A model generated the notes under the pieces. The model was not told the DNA's origin, did not search any database, and saw nothing but the letters and a program-made list of their open reading frames with translations. Below are positions 6,888 through 14,896 of a stretch of DNA of 28,928 bases, piece by piece; within the stretch, counting starts at the first letter, position 1, and every line of letters starts with the position of its first letter. The DNA is from a virus. A program made the translations under genes and the position numbers. The DNA lies in the IMG/VR virus record IMGVR_UViG_3300049825_000647, positions 1 to 28,928 of that record; one strand, 5' to 3'.

Positions 6888-8290
6888 TACAAAGTCCCTA
6901 GGTCAAGTTGCAATTCAGTATCCGTTAGTCGCAAGCGTGTATCGCTGGCGTGCCGGATATGCGTAGCTCGACGAATGAAGGAACCACAATTATCAAGGTG
7001 CGGTTTCTGCATTCCCATATCCACTGTCCGGAAATCTGTCCATTTATCCACAGCATAATCATTATCATTAAAACGAACCTGAAGTATACTTCCAGCTGTC
7101 TGATCCCCAATGAAAGCGAGGTCGCTAAGCGTCTTGCTCCGGTAGACCCCTCCATCAAAGTTAGGTGTGTAAAGATCAACCACAATCGGATTACCTGCAT
7201 CATTAGTGTAGCGAGAATCTACGATATACAAGCGTCCGTTAGTCTCATGCTGGAGCAATAACCCTACGCCCATTTTAAAAGTCGCCGCGACATAGGGCCA
7301 ATAGTTCCCATTATGGTCTGTCCATTGTGCCCAAAGTTTTTCGCTCGAATCGTAAACTAAAGTTATATTGGCATTCTTCAATGTAATAACATAGAAGCGA
7401 TGCCCTTCGTAACGGAATGCAAAAGAGTAAACGTTTGTAGATACATCAACTTCTCCAAATAAACGATCCACTGCCTTAGTCGATACTGTAGTTGCTTTCA
7501 GCGCATCCATTTGCATGACCTGTGGAGCAGCAGAACGATTAGAGGAGACCCAGAACAGCGAACCCTCTAACTCTTGCACTGAATTTGAATTCGCGCAGCC
7601 ATAGCTTATCTTAGCTCCCTGCACTGGAGCAAGAGGACTTCCAGCCGCATTCAATGCGTCGTAGAACACTTCTGTGGACCATTCTTTAAACATGATGAGA
7701 TAGACTAACTGCTTCGCCAAGGCAACCCCTGCGTCAGGTTCTATTTGTGCCGAAACCGTATTAGTTACGTCTGTCCAATCATTTGGATCTTCTAAATTTG
7801 TTGAGCCTCGAATGTTCGCTGCAGAATTCCCGACATACATTGTTCCATCAAGGTAAACTATTCCTTTAACTGTAGGAGAAGGGAAATTAGCTCCTGCAAT
7901 GGCTGCGATTGCTCCAGCTTCCGTAATCGAATAAGTATTCGTTCCGTTGCCCATTACCAGGTAAGCTGGTGATACACGAGTAGAAGAGAAATAATACTGT
8001 CCGGCAGAGACATTACTGATGAACACCCCGTCCTTATAAAAACTAGTTCCCCAGATTGTATAGACAGAACCCTTCCAGTTAAACGCACCGTAGCCATTTC
8101 CACTTAAAGCAGATCCATACGCAAGCAATCCAGGTCGCTTGAACAGTTTATACCCACCGGTCATCTGGTCCTTTTCCAGATACCCATTAATTAATCGAGC
8201 ATCCTTATCAGGAAATTCCGAACGATTATCCGGCTGCAGTGCCAGTGGCAACCGCTTCGGCAGTCCGACGGTATCAGCTTGCTGCGCCAT
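6887..8290 (-). CDS. P22 gp10-like packaged-DNA stabilisation / tail hub protein
   Basis: The 467-residue length is close to that of P22 gp10 (about 470 residues), and the start contains the family signature PDNRSEFPDKDARLINGYLE, followed by a long beta-rich body with many WT, YV and FY pairs, as in a beta-propeller-like hub. In P22 gp10 closes the portal channel after packaging and joins the gp4 ring to the needle and tailspikes. The upstream neighbour is a gp4-like protein and the downstream neighbours are fibre-like, which is the expected order. Start and stop touch both neighbours (shared bases at 8290 and 6887). This is a firm family assignment by pattern, with detailed function by analogy. 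Confidence 0.8.
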   Translation of the reverse strand: MAQQADTVGLPKRLPLALQPDNRSEFPDKDARLINGYLEKDQMTGGYKLFKRPGLLAYGSALSGNGYGAFNWKGSVYTIWGTSFYKDGVFISNVSAGQYYFSSTRVSPAYLVMGNGTNTYSITEAGAIAAIAGANFPSPTVKGIVYLDGTMYVGNSAANIRGSTNLEDPNDWTDVTNTVSAQIEPDAGVALAKQLVYLIMFKEWSTEVFYDALNAAGSPLAPVQGAKISYGCANSNSVQELEGSLFWVSSNRSAAPQVMQMDALKATTVSTKAVDRLFGEVDVSTNVYSFAFRYEGHRFYVITLKNANITLVYDSSEKLWAQWTDHNGNYWPYVAATFKMGVGLLLQHETNGRLYIVDSRYTNDAGNPIVVDLYTPNFDGGVYRSKTLSDLAFIGDQTAGSILQVRFNDNDYAVDKWTDFRTVDMGMQKPHLDNCGSFIRRATHIRHASDTRLRLTDTELQLDLGTL

Positions 8291-9003
8291 TACCGGAAGC
8301 TCCTTTGCATTCCCTGACCTTGCAGGTCGACGCCGAAACGAATGGGCGCGTCTTCGATGTCGGCGTTTTCGAGCGCCTCGCGGAAGGACTGGGCTCGGCT
8401 AGAGCAACGGTCCATGATGGCCTGGGGCTGGCCCATTGCCAGCTCGTCAGCGAGGCCCCACCGCAGGGCGATACGCCATTCAGCGGGGAAGTTTAGGGTT
8501 TCCGTCAATGAGACTGGATTCGTGGCCTGGGTCTGCAGAAGCAAATGGACAGTTCCAGCCGCCTCGAGTGCACTAGGTGCGGGCCAAAGAGATACGTTGA
8601 GGGACGCTTGCTGCTTGTCAACGTAGAATTGACTGACTGCGCCTGAAGGTGTCGGAGAGGAAAGCCGGAAGTAATCATGACGCGACAGTGCGGTTAAAGG
8701 CCGGCGCTGTCCGACGGAGGATAAATAATAGGCCTCTGTGATCCGAAAGGGTTTGGTCATATTAACGCTCCCGCCGGGGGTGACAGTATAGGCGGACTGT
8801 CCTGAGACCAGCGTCATAGGGGCATCTTGCTGGAGCCAGAGCTTCAGTCCCTGCGTCTGCCAGAGATTGATCAAGTCCGTCAGCCTCCGCATCCCCGTAA
8901 CGATCTGTTCGCTGTTGGGGCTCTGGCCAATTTGATTCCGACAAGAGTCCTGATATGCGTCGGAAATGACGGAGATGGGGGTGTTATCAGCAGGTGTGGT
9001 CAT
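8290..9003 (-). CDS. P22 gp4-like head-to-tail adaptor (tail accessory factor)
   Basis: The 237-residue protein has the N-terminal helical hairpin typical of the gp4 family: ISDAYQDSC, then SEQIVTGMRRLTDLINLWQTQGLKLW (residues about 13-61). This is followed by a beta-rich middle (VSGQSAYTV, PFRITEAYYL) and C-terminal helices rich in Arg/Glu. P22 gp4 is shorter (166 residues), and the extra beta domain is common in relatives. In the virion this protein forms a ring under the portal and receives the gp10-like hub, whose gene follows directly. Its start overlaps the methyltransferase stop by four bases (ATGA-type). Confidence in the adaptor role is good; the exact oligomer is unknown. Confidence 0.75.
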   Translation of the reverse strand: MTTPADNTPISVISDAYQDSCRNQIGQSPNSEQIVTGMRRLTDLINLWQTQGLKLWLQQDAPMTLVSGQSAYTVTPGGSVNMTKPFRITEAYYLSSVGQRRPLTALSRHDYFRLSSPTPSGAVSQFYVDKQQASLNVSLWPAPSALEAAGTVHLLLQTQATNPVSLTETLNFPAEWRIALRWGLADELAMGQPQAIMDRCSSRAQSFREALENADIEDAPIRFGVDLQGQGMQRSFR

Positions 9004-9605
9004 AGCTTCACCAGGGTTATGAACAGGTCGGTTGCGGCTTCTTTATACCATTGGTAAGCGAATTGCTGATATTCGGGATTGCGCAAAGTCAGCGCGGCGT
9101 TAAGTGCCGGGCCACCAGTGTGGGAGAAATCACAACTATAACCATTGGGGTTGTAGAGAAGGTCTGCGTGAGGTGCATTGGCGCCTAGGCCTTTTTCTGC
9201 ATTACCCAGTCGCCATTCCCTCGACAGGTAGCAAGGGGCCATTTCGCTGAAAGGTTCCTTATGCGTCGGGTCGCCGTAGTAGCGGGAGCTGCACCAGTGC
9301 GGCAGGATAAGTGTGCACTTCCCGCCAGGCTGCAGGACTCGGTAGAGTTCATTGAAGAAATGGACCCGTTCCCACTTGTCGTTGAGGTTAGTCAGATGCT
9401 CGATGAAATGCGAGCAATGGACCTCGATTACACTATTGTCCACCCAGGGCCAACGGGCTGTCCCGACGTTAAGAGTTACATCAACACCGGGAAAGTTGAG
9501 TATATCCACACCAATCCACACGCCATCCTTGCGCTTGTTAAGGCCACAGCCAATGTCAAGGCGGGGTGGTTCAGTTGCTTCCAGTAGGCTTAATTGTGTG
9601 CTCAT
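9000..9605 (-). CDS. Class I SAM-dependent methyltransferase
   Basis: The 201-residue protein shows the SAM-binding motif I LDIGCGLNKR at residues 16-25 and a second strand ending in an acidic residue (WIGVDIL, 30-36). A conserved SHFIEHL follows at 65-71, and LQPGGKCTLILPH at 91-103 is the typical strand-loop after motif III. The substrate cannot be read from sequence. It lies two genes downstream of a glycosyltransferase in the middle of the tail genes and is tied to both neighbours by ATGA overlaps, so methylation of a sugar or of a virion component is more likely than DNA methylation. No DNA-methylase (N/D)PP(Y/F) motif was seen. It could be decoration or immune-masking chemistry, as an inference. 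Confidence 0.8.
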   Translation of the reverse strand: MSTQLSLLEATEPPRLDIGCGLNKRKDGVWIGVDILNFPGVDVTLNVGTARWPWVDNSVIEVHCSHFIEHLTNLNDKWERVHFFNELYRVLQPGGKCTLILPHWCSSRYYGDPTHKEPFSEMAPCYLSREWRLGNAEKGLGANAPHADLLYNPNGYSCDFSHTGGPALNAALTLRNPEYQQFAYQWYKEAATDLFITLVKL

Positions 9606-9859
9606 TTTTCTTCCGCTAACTTAAGTTGTCTGCAACGCCGAGCAAACTCCATCAATTGCTCCTGTGTGCACTGGAAGCAATGAATTCGAGATTCATCAGC
9701 CTTTTTGAATGCATAGAAACCGCAATCAAGGGCTATTGTAGAAACAAACCTAATTTGCTCCTGCACCCGATCCTGATCTATACCATTCAAAGTATTCCAT
9801 TTCTTTACCCACTCCTGATAACGAGGATCTTCTTTAAGGTAAAATTGTCTATAGTCCAT
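9602..9859 (-). CDS. 85-aa protein of unknown function between glycosyltransferase and methyltransferase
   Basis: The ATG at 9859 is preferred: it starts five bases after the TAA of the glycosyltransferase gene. A longer form from ATG at 9907, overlapping that gene by 44 bases, cannot be excluded. The protein begins DYRQFYLKEDPRYQEW and is helical and charged, with three Cys (in DCGF and the HCFQC cluster) that might bind metal or be structural. It ends in a basic helix. The stop overlaps the methyltransferase start as ATGA. I recognise no family. Its close coupling to both enzymes suggests a shared pathway or an accessory subunit. Confidence 0.6.
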   Translation of the reverse strand: MDYRQFYLKEDPRYQEWVKKWNTLNGIDQDRVQEQIRFVSTIALDCGFYAFKKADESRIHCFQCTQEQLMEFARRCRQLKLAEEK

Positions 9860-9863
9860 AGGC

Positions 9864-10589
9864 TTAATACATCGTATCAGGTTGACCAAACTTGCCTTCG
9901 AAATCATAGTGACCGACCTTCACCGAGCAGTCAATAGCACAGCGATAGCCATACTTGCGAGCATCTGCCCAGAAATACAGGTCTTGCGTCCCAACGCCTT
10001 CGGTCCCGCAAATTGTCTTAAACCAGGGTCGGCGCAGACGTTCGTCACGGAACATTTGAAGACGCCACAGATTGAAACCCATGCCAGTGCCACAGCACTC
10101 TACGAGACCGCCATTCGGATCAGGCGGCAGCGGGCGGAAATTCGTGACAGGATCTCGCGGATCGCCCCAGATTTGAGGGACGCCAGCAAGGCCCTTGGTC
10201 CAGTAGAGCCCACCAATGCAGGACAGTTCTGGGTGCGCCTCCATTCGCTTGATAAGCTGCACTACACCGTCACTGGGCGGGCAATTATCATGCTCGATCG
10301 TGAGGAGATATTCCCATTGCCCCACTTCAGGATGAGCAAGAATTTCAGTAATGGCGTTACTGAAAGCTTCTCCAACTTCCATCCCGACCGCGGCCATACG
10401 ATAGGCAGCTTGATTCGGCGGGAAGGCGAGAGCGCAGTGGGATAGATAAACTTTAGTTGGTATCTGCGCTCCAGCTGGAATCAGCATAACAACCCGCTGC
10501 TTCTTCCATGAACCGCCCTGAAGTATACGGACAGTGGACGCCTGAAGGTCCGTGTTGTGCATCCCGGCTTCGATTAACTGTGGTTTCAT
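9864..10589 (-). CDS. GT-A fold glycosyltransferase-like protein
   Basis: The 241-residue protein starts with ATG at 10589, overlapping the upstream TGA as ATGA; an in-frame ATG 12 bases earlier is possible. The Rossmann-like start RVVMLIPAG (about 32-40), then LLTIEHDNCPP (about 95-105) containing an EHD in the place of the metal-binding DxD, the acceptor-side CCGTGMGFNLW (165-175), and TQDLYFWADARKYGY (201-215) with a later His (about 227) match family 2-like GT-A glycosyltransferases. Phages use such enzymes to decorate capsids, tails or host surface sugars. Its place inside the structural operon, next to a methyltransferase, fits virion or envelope glycan tailoring. Donor and acceptor are unknown. 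Confidence 0.75.
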   Translation of the reverse strand: MKPQLIEAGMHNTDLQASTVRILQGGSWKKQRVVMLIPAGAQIPTKVYLSHCALAFPPNQAAYRMAAVGMEVGEAFSNAITEILAHPEVGQWEYLLTIEHDNCPPSDGVVQLIKRMEAHPELSCIGGLYWTKGLAGVPQIWGDPRDPVTNFRPLPPDPNGGLVECCGTGMGFNLWRLQMFRDERLRRPWFKTICGTEGVGTQDLYFWADARKYGYRCAIDCSVKVGHYDFEGKFGQPDTMY

Positions 10590-11230
10590 GCCTTGATCCA
10601 AGCTAGGTTAAAAAATGCTACCTGCGTCTCCTGAAATATCGCCATGTGCGCTACCCAATCTTCAAGCGCCATCGTCCAATTACCTGAAATGCTTGACGTA
10701 TCCGGCGGCCTTCGCGTCTCGGCAAATATAGCTATTCCGTTTGTGCCTACTTCCGTCCAGCCGGAGCCGGCAGTACAAGCCTGGCTTCCGTATAACTTCC
10801 CGCCCGCCACAGCGAATCCTGCGCCAGCCGGTGAAGCTGATCCTGCGCTTGGCGTAGTGCTTACCCCCTGTGCAGCGACGGATTTATCAAACGTTAGAAT
10901 CTTACCGGAGTCCGGCGTTTCACTTCCAACAACCATTGCTCGAAATGTACGACTTGCCGTATTCAGTGTCGCCGTTATCGTTCCAGTCGTCGTTGCCCTT
11001 GCGTAGAAAATAGTTCCAGACATATCACCATTGGAATAATTCTGAATCGTCAGCGTTCCAGTATTTGTTACCGCCTGATCCCACGTGACGTTGATTGTTG
11101 CGTCTGGCGCTCCCTCGTGACCCGCAACAACCCATAGAAGATCGTTTATGGTAACTGCGATTGCGGAGGCCGCCAAGGATGTGCCAGCCGTCGCATTACT
11201 TGCTGTAGTAACTGCGTGTTGCGCGCTCAC
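10586..11230 (-). CDS. Beta-rich structural protein of unknown function
   Basis: The 214 residues are rich in Thr, Ala, Ser and Gly with alternating strand patterns from about residue 15 onward (for example AVTINDLLWVVAG, TGTLTIQNY, GTITATLN), then a Gly/Ala/Pro-rich loop region and a C-terminal part with many Trp (SGNWTMALEDWVAHMAIFQ). This is the look of a beta-sandwich virion or fibre-associated protein. It lies between the 828-aa repeat protein and the glycosyltransferase, overlapping the latter as ATGA. A decoration domain or a partner of the large fibre is plausible. No named family is recognised. Confidence 0.65.
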   Translation of the reverse strand: MSAQHAVTTASNATAGTSLAASAIAVTINDLLWVVAGHEGAPDATINVTWDQAVTNTGTLTIQNYSNGDMSGTIFYARATTTGTITATLNTASRTFRAMVVGSETPDSGKILTFDKSVAAQGVSTTPSAGSASPAGAGFAVAGGKLYGSQACTAGSGWTEVGTNGIAIFAETRRPPDTSSISGNWTMALEDWVAHMAIFQETQVAFFNLAWIKA

Positions 11231-11232
11231 GC

Positions 11233-13719
11233 TTAATCCAATTGCATGTAAAGTTTTGCCTGCGACACAGCGTTCGTCATGTCGGCATTGGCAATACTTG
11301 AAGGCATTGCGCCAGTCGTTACTGACCCAACAGCTTGATTGAAGTCTCCTACAAAACTTGCATTAGATGCAAGAATTGTAGTGGCGTGCAACTTGCCGAT
11401 GGTCAGGTTATTTATGACGGTCTGATTCAAAAGGGCTATGCGCAACGGGCTAGTACCAACAGTCGTAGCGCTGGATATGTTTATTCCAAAAGCATAATTA
11501 ACTCCTGCGGTAAGCGTCGAAGTGAACGGCAGGTAAAGATGCTTAAATCCAGTTACTAGTGACGCTATTGCAGTTCCGCCTGATGTAGTGGTGTAACTGC
11601 CAGCGCCCTGCGACATGGTAATGCCCATCGCAGTATTGCTGTTGTAGCTCGCGCTGACGACCATCTGTGAGGTGCCAAGTGAACTGTAAGTGTTTCCATT
11701 CAGTGAATACAAGCCATACTTGATTGTATGCACAACAACTTGCGAATTTGTCGATGACGCAAAAGAGCCAGACATTCGCACTTCAAAGTTATTGAAGGAG
11801 TAATTGGCATTCGGCAGAATCTTCTGCATGTACAGCGAGTTCTGACCAAGCGATGAAAACGTAGTGTTTACATTAGCTTGGATAGGTTCCCAATTTCCAT
11901 AAATCTGACCCATCACGGACAATGTGCTGCCTGCACTGCTCAGGGATACGCCGGACACGCCTACAATACTCGACGTAGCAGGAGCGCTTATTACAAGTTG
12001 GCTGTTGTTCGTGCCGGACAGCGTTAGATTCAGACCGCTGAAACCCAGGGTCGAGCCCGTGACTGTCGTATTACCAGCAGTATTTGCGCCGAGAAGATTG
12101 ATTGCATTGTTCTCTGCCGCTGCGCCCGGCGGAGCAACGGAAAGGCTAAGGCTCAATCCAACTGAATTGTGAGTAAAAGTTCCTGAGATGTTAGCGCCTG
12201 TAAATCCAGTCGCGGTTCCAGCGTAGCCAGCAGCGTTTAGACTCAACCCACTTGAATTGACCGTCCAAGTTACGTTGGTTTGCGCGGTATTAAGGCCAAT
12301 GCCGTCATTGCTCGCGCGAGCAGTCGTTAATGCGTTGTGGGAAGCTGTTATAGCGGAACCCGCTGACGTTCCGAAACTGATGCCATTAGCGTTGCTGAGG
12401 GACAGCCCTGTTGTCGTAAAGTTTCCGTTGGAGCCTGTCACTCCAATGGCGGAGATTAGGCCCGCAGTAGAAGGAACGGTGTAGCTCGCACTGATCCCAT
12501 TAGCGCCGGAGGAACCGAAGCTGATCCCATTGGCGTTTTGCCAGGTGACTGTTCCACTGGTATAAGTTGTATTCGAAACCTGAATTCCGCTAATCCCCGT
12601 CTGTGCGCCTCCTGCGGCCGCAACAGAGGCTGTCATAATCGAGCCGTTAACTGCATCTAGTCCAAAGGTAACTCCATTTGCATTACTGAACAATACAACA
12701 GAATTGCTTCCCGCGGTGCGAGTTCCCGCAGCCAATGTATTACCGCCATCCGCGCCACCTCCGCCAGCAACGGCCGACAGGGACAGTGTGAAGCCAGCAC
12801 TGTTGCTGTTAGTCGTTCCGCTGAGGTTAGTAAGGAAGAGCGTCGGATTTCCGTGGCTGTGATTGCTGGCGGCATAGGAAGTCTCCACACTGCCTGTGAT
12901 GGTCGAGGCATTGAAACCGAAAGTTATTCCGTTGGCGTTTCCGAAGCTGATGTTGCCGGTGCTGCCGACAACAGAGACCATGTTTTGGGTCTGCACGGAC
13001 TGGACGGTAAGGGCGTTGTGGCTAGCAGTGACGGCGTTGCCCGCGGAGGTTCCGAAACTGATTCCGTTGGCGTTGCTGAGGCTCAGCGTTGAGAAGGCGA
13101 AGCTGCCGTTCTGCCCACTTACAGCTACCGGCTGCGTGGATTGCTGCGTAAGTCCGTTGTGACTGGCGGTGATGGTGGAGGCATTCCCGCCGAAGGTAAT
13201 CCCATTGCTGTTCTGAAAACTGATGGCTCCGGAGGATCCCTGGACAGAAACCATGTTCTGAGTCTGGACTGACTGAGCCGCAACTGAACCAGTGAGCGTG
13301 GATGCGTTGAGGCCAAAGGAGACTCCATTCACGTTGCTGAAAGTGAAGGCGGAGAGGAGGTTGCTGGTAGTGCCCGCAGAGACCCGGATGTTCGTAAGGC
13401 CACCGCCGGCTGCGGGGGCGCTTGCAGTAACAACACTTCCGGCCAAGCCGAAGCTCACTCCGCCCGCATCGGCGAAAGTGATCTGGGTCATCAGATTGCT
13501 CTGGGTGCCTGCAGAGACCTTCATACTGCCGCCACCGCCTGCGGAGATGGGCGCCCACCCGCCCAGGGTCCACTGCTTGGGAATGGGTGGATCGGTGGAG
13601 ATGTCAATCCACAGATCGCCTACACGAAAGTTACCCTCCGGCGCAGTGTCCTGCCGGTAGATCGCTGGCGCGACGAAGGTTGGAGAGACCCCTTCATGGG
13701 GGGTCAGACCAGCTGACAT
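11233..13719 (-). CDS. 828-aa repeat-rich fibre or adhesin-like virion protein
   Basis: Residues 1-60 form a head containing DLWIDISTDPPIPKQW, a pattern common at the start of phage fibre-like proteins. Residues about 68-465 hold eight imperfect repeats with the core NG(I/V)(S/T)FG, each followed by a TASHN or TGS strand. Residues about 465-600 are Ser/Thr/Gly-rich beta segments, and the last about 220 residues (from IYGNWEPIQ) form a separate beta-rich domain that should be the tip. There are no enzyme motifs. The gene starts directly after the coiled-coil gene (TAAATG) and ends two bases before the next. Length, repeats and domain order suggest a long trimeric fibre contacting the host or mucus glycans; the target is unknown. 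Confidence 0.75.
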   Translation of the reverse strand: MSAGLTPHEGVSPTFVAPAIYRQDTAPEGNFRVGDLWIDISTDPPIPKQWTLGGWAPISAGGGGSMKVSAGTQSNLMTQITFADAGGVSFGLAGSVVTASAPAAGGGLTNIRVSAGTTSNLLSAFTFSNVNGVSFGLNASTLTGSVAAQSVQTQNMVSVQGSSGAISFQNSNGITFGGNASTITASHNGLTQQSTQPVAVSGQNGSFAFSTLSLSNANGISFGTSAGNAVTASHNALTVQSVQTQNMVSVVGSTGNISFGNANGITFGFNASTITGSVETSYAASNHSHGNPTLFLTNLSGTTNSNSAGFTLSLSAVAGGGGADGGNTLAAGTRTAGSNSVVLFSNANGVTFGLDAVNGSIMTASVAAAGGAQTGISGIQVSNTTYTSGTVTWQNANGISFGSSGANGISASYTVPSTAGLISAIGVTGSNGNFTTTGLSLSNANGISFGTSAGSAITASHNALTTARASNDGIGLNTAQTNVTWTVNSSGLSLNAAGYAGTATGFTGANISGTFTHNSVGLSLSLSVAPPGAAAENNAINLLGANTAGNTTVTGSTLGFSGLNLTLSGTNNSQLVISAPATSSIVGVSGVSLSSAGSTLSVMGQIYGNWEPIQANVNTTFSSLGQNSLYMQKILPNANYSFNNFEVRMSGSFASSTNSQVVVHTIKYGLYSLNGNTYSSLGTSQMVVSASYNSNTAMGITMSQGAGSYTTTSGGTAIASLVTGFKHLYLPFTSTLTAGVNYAFGINISSATTVGTSPLRIALLNQTVINNLTIGKLHATTILASNASFVGDFNQAVGSVTTGAMPSSIANADMTNAVSQAKLYMQLD
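12325..13518 (-). repeat. Eight imperfect protein repeats (NGISFG cores) in fibre gene
   Basis: The cores lie at residues about 86, 131, 172, 218, 263, 348, 397 and 445 of the 828-aa protein, mostly 41-49 residues apart, with an 85-residue gap in the middle that holds a HSHGNPTLFL insert. Some copies are close (NANGISFGTSAG occurs twice, at about 217-228 and 444-455), which suggests more recent duplication or gene conversion between them. Confidence 0.75.
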
Positions 13720-14223
13720 TTAGGCAGGTGCTCCGACAAGAGCGGAGATCTTTGAGACCCTTTCGGCGAGGTCGGCTTCGGCCTTGGCGAGGGCCTCTTG
13801 ACGGGCGAGAAGATCCCGCTCCCGCTGCGAAGTCTCGACGAGGAGCTTTTCCAGCGCGGCTTCCCGCTTGATCGCATCTGCTTCACGCGCCAAGACCTTC
13901 CGTTCTGCTGCCGAAGTTGCCTTTGCCCGCTCGGTCAATTGGGTTTCCTGATCAAGTTTGCTCTTAGCGAAGTCTTCTTTTGCCTTGACCAGTGCTGCGT
14001 CCTGTGCTGCGGCGTCCACATTGACTTTCGCAACGTAAGCTTTGGCCTCGGCAAAATAATGGTCGGCTTCCTTTACGGTCGGATAGACCTTCATGATCTT
14101 GTCGTAATACTCAAGATTTTCTTTCAACCCCTCCAAGCGCTTCGCAAACTCTGCAGGATTTTGTAAAAGGTCGATGAGCACTAGAAGCGGGCGCAACGCT
14201 TCGGCATCAGTTTGAAGTGGCAT
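13720..14223 (-). CDS. 167-aa coiled-coil protein
   Basis: After a short hydrophobic start (LRPLLVLIDLLQNPAEFAKRL, residues about 10-30) the protein is almost entirely Ala/Glu/Lys/Gln-rich heptad-like helix from about residue 35 to 155, ending in a short hydrophobic tail. It lies between the protein downstream of the capsid gene and the large fibre gene, ends right before the fibre start (TAAATG), and starts on the last base of the upstream gene. A fibre-assembly chaperone, spacer or head-completion role is conceivable. Composition supports only coiled coil; no family is recognised. Confidence 0.7.
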   Translation of the reverse strand: MPLQTDAEALRPLLVLIDLLQNPAEFAKRLEGLKENLEYYDKIMKVYPTVKEADHYFAEAKAYVAKVNVDAAAQDAALVKAKEDFAKSKLDQETQLTERAKATSAAERKVLAREADAIKREAALEKLLVETSQRERDLLARQEALAKAEADLAERVSKISALVGAPA

Positions 14224-14837
14224 TATCTGTGTCCTTGAAGGAGAGTGTAACTGATCGTGGCGCCGCCAGTGACGGAGTTAATCGCGAGACGGGAGGCCAT
14301 AATTGGAGAGGTTGTTACCCCGTCGAAGTTAGCAGTCTTGTTCACAATGGTCGCATGGTTGAACCAGATGAGAGTTGAAGGCACAAGGGTCCAGATATCC
14401 TGCTCGGTGTATTCCACGTCGTAGTTGATCGTGCCCGTAACTGCGACCATGTGGGTAACGTTGAAACTAGCCTGGATATAATTGACTGGAATGGTCTTGG
14501 AGACCGCATTGGCCGCGATGCCAAAGTCAGCTGTGTTCGCACCAAGGGTCGCAGAAGCAGAGATACTGGTCAAGGTCTTCCAGTATTTGACGCCGGTAAC
14601 TGTAGACGCATTCGGACCGACGATGGCCTCGGTCTGCGGCTTGTCATCCGGATCGGTTCCGGTAAGAGTGAAGGTAATCGCGGACAGGTTAGCCGCTGAA
14701 GTGATCGTGACGAAGTGACCAAGAGTATCCGTCGTCGCCGTGACAGAAGGAGTGAAGGGCCCTGCGCCGGTGGCGCCGGTAAGCCAAAAGGCTGCCGCTG
14801 CAGCGAGCGGGGTGAAGCTGATAGTAATTGGGCGCAT
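14223..14837 (-). CDS. Beta-rich virion protein downstream of major capsid gene
   Basis: The ATG at 14837 (MRPITISFTPL) is chosen because GGAA stands a few bases upstream; an in-frame TTG at 14867 falls inside a hairpin and is less likely. The 204 residues are rich in Thr, Ala, Ser and Val with regular strands and few charges (for example GHFVTITSAANLSAITFTL and NYDVEYTEQDIW). Lying right after the capsid gene, it may be a head decoration or head-closure protein. A hairpin (14859-14888) separates it from the capsid gene, which could lower its expression relative to capsid. The family is not recognised. Confidence 0.7.
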   Translation of the reverse strand: MRPITISFTPLAAAAAFWLTGATGAGPFTPSVTATTDTLGHFVTITSAANLSAITFTLTGTDPDDKPQTEAIVGPNASTVTGVKYWKTLTSISASATLGANTADFGIAANAVSKTIPVNYIQASFNVTHMVAVTGTINYDVEYTEQDIWTLVPSTLIWFNHATIVNKTANFDGVTTSPIMASRLAINSVTGGATISYTLLQGHR

Positions 14838-14858
14838 AATGATTCCAGGTTGGAAAGA

Positions 14859-14888
14859 CCCCGGCAAATTAAATTCAATTCACCGGGG
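14859..14888 (-). terminator. Stem-loop after major capsid gene (attenuator or processing site)
   Basis: In the minus-strand RNA the stem CCCCGG / CCGGGG is extended by an inner AATT / AATT pairing with two mismatches between, and is followed by TCTTTCC. It begins nine bases past the capsid stop codon. The downstream tract is only moderately T-rich, so partial termination or an RNA-stability hairpin that keeps capsid mRNA abundant is more likely than a full stop. Confidence 0.45.
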
Positions 14889-14896
14889 CCATTCAA

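Noticed and set aside
12325-13518. Possible diversity-generating retroelement variable region in the large fibre gene
   Set aside because: No reverse transcriptase or template repeat is present in the window, and the repeats are spread evenly through the gene instead of a single variable C-terminal site.
14838-14867. TTG start extending the protein downstream of the capsid
   Set aside because: It lies inside the stem-loop and lacks a Shine-Dalgarno; the ATG at 14837 has a better context.
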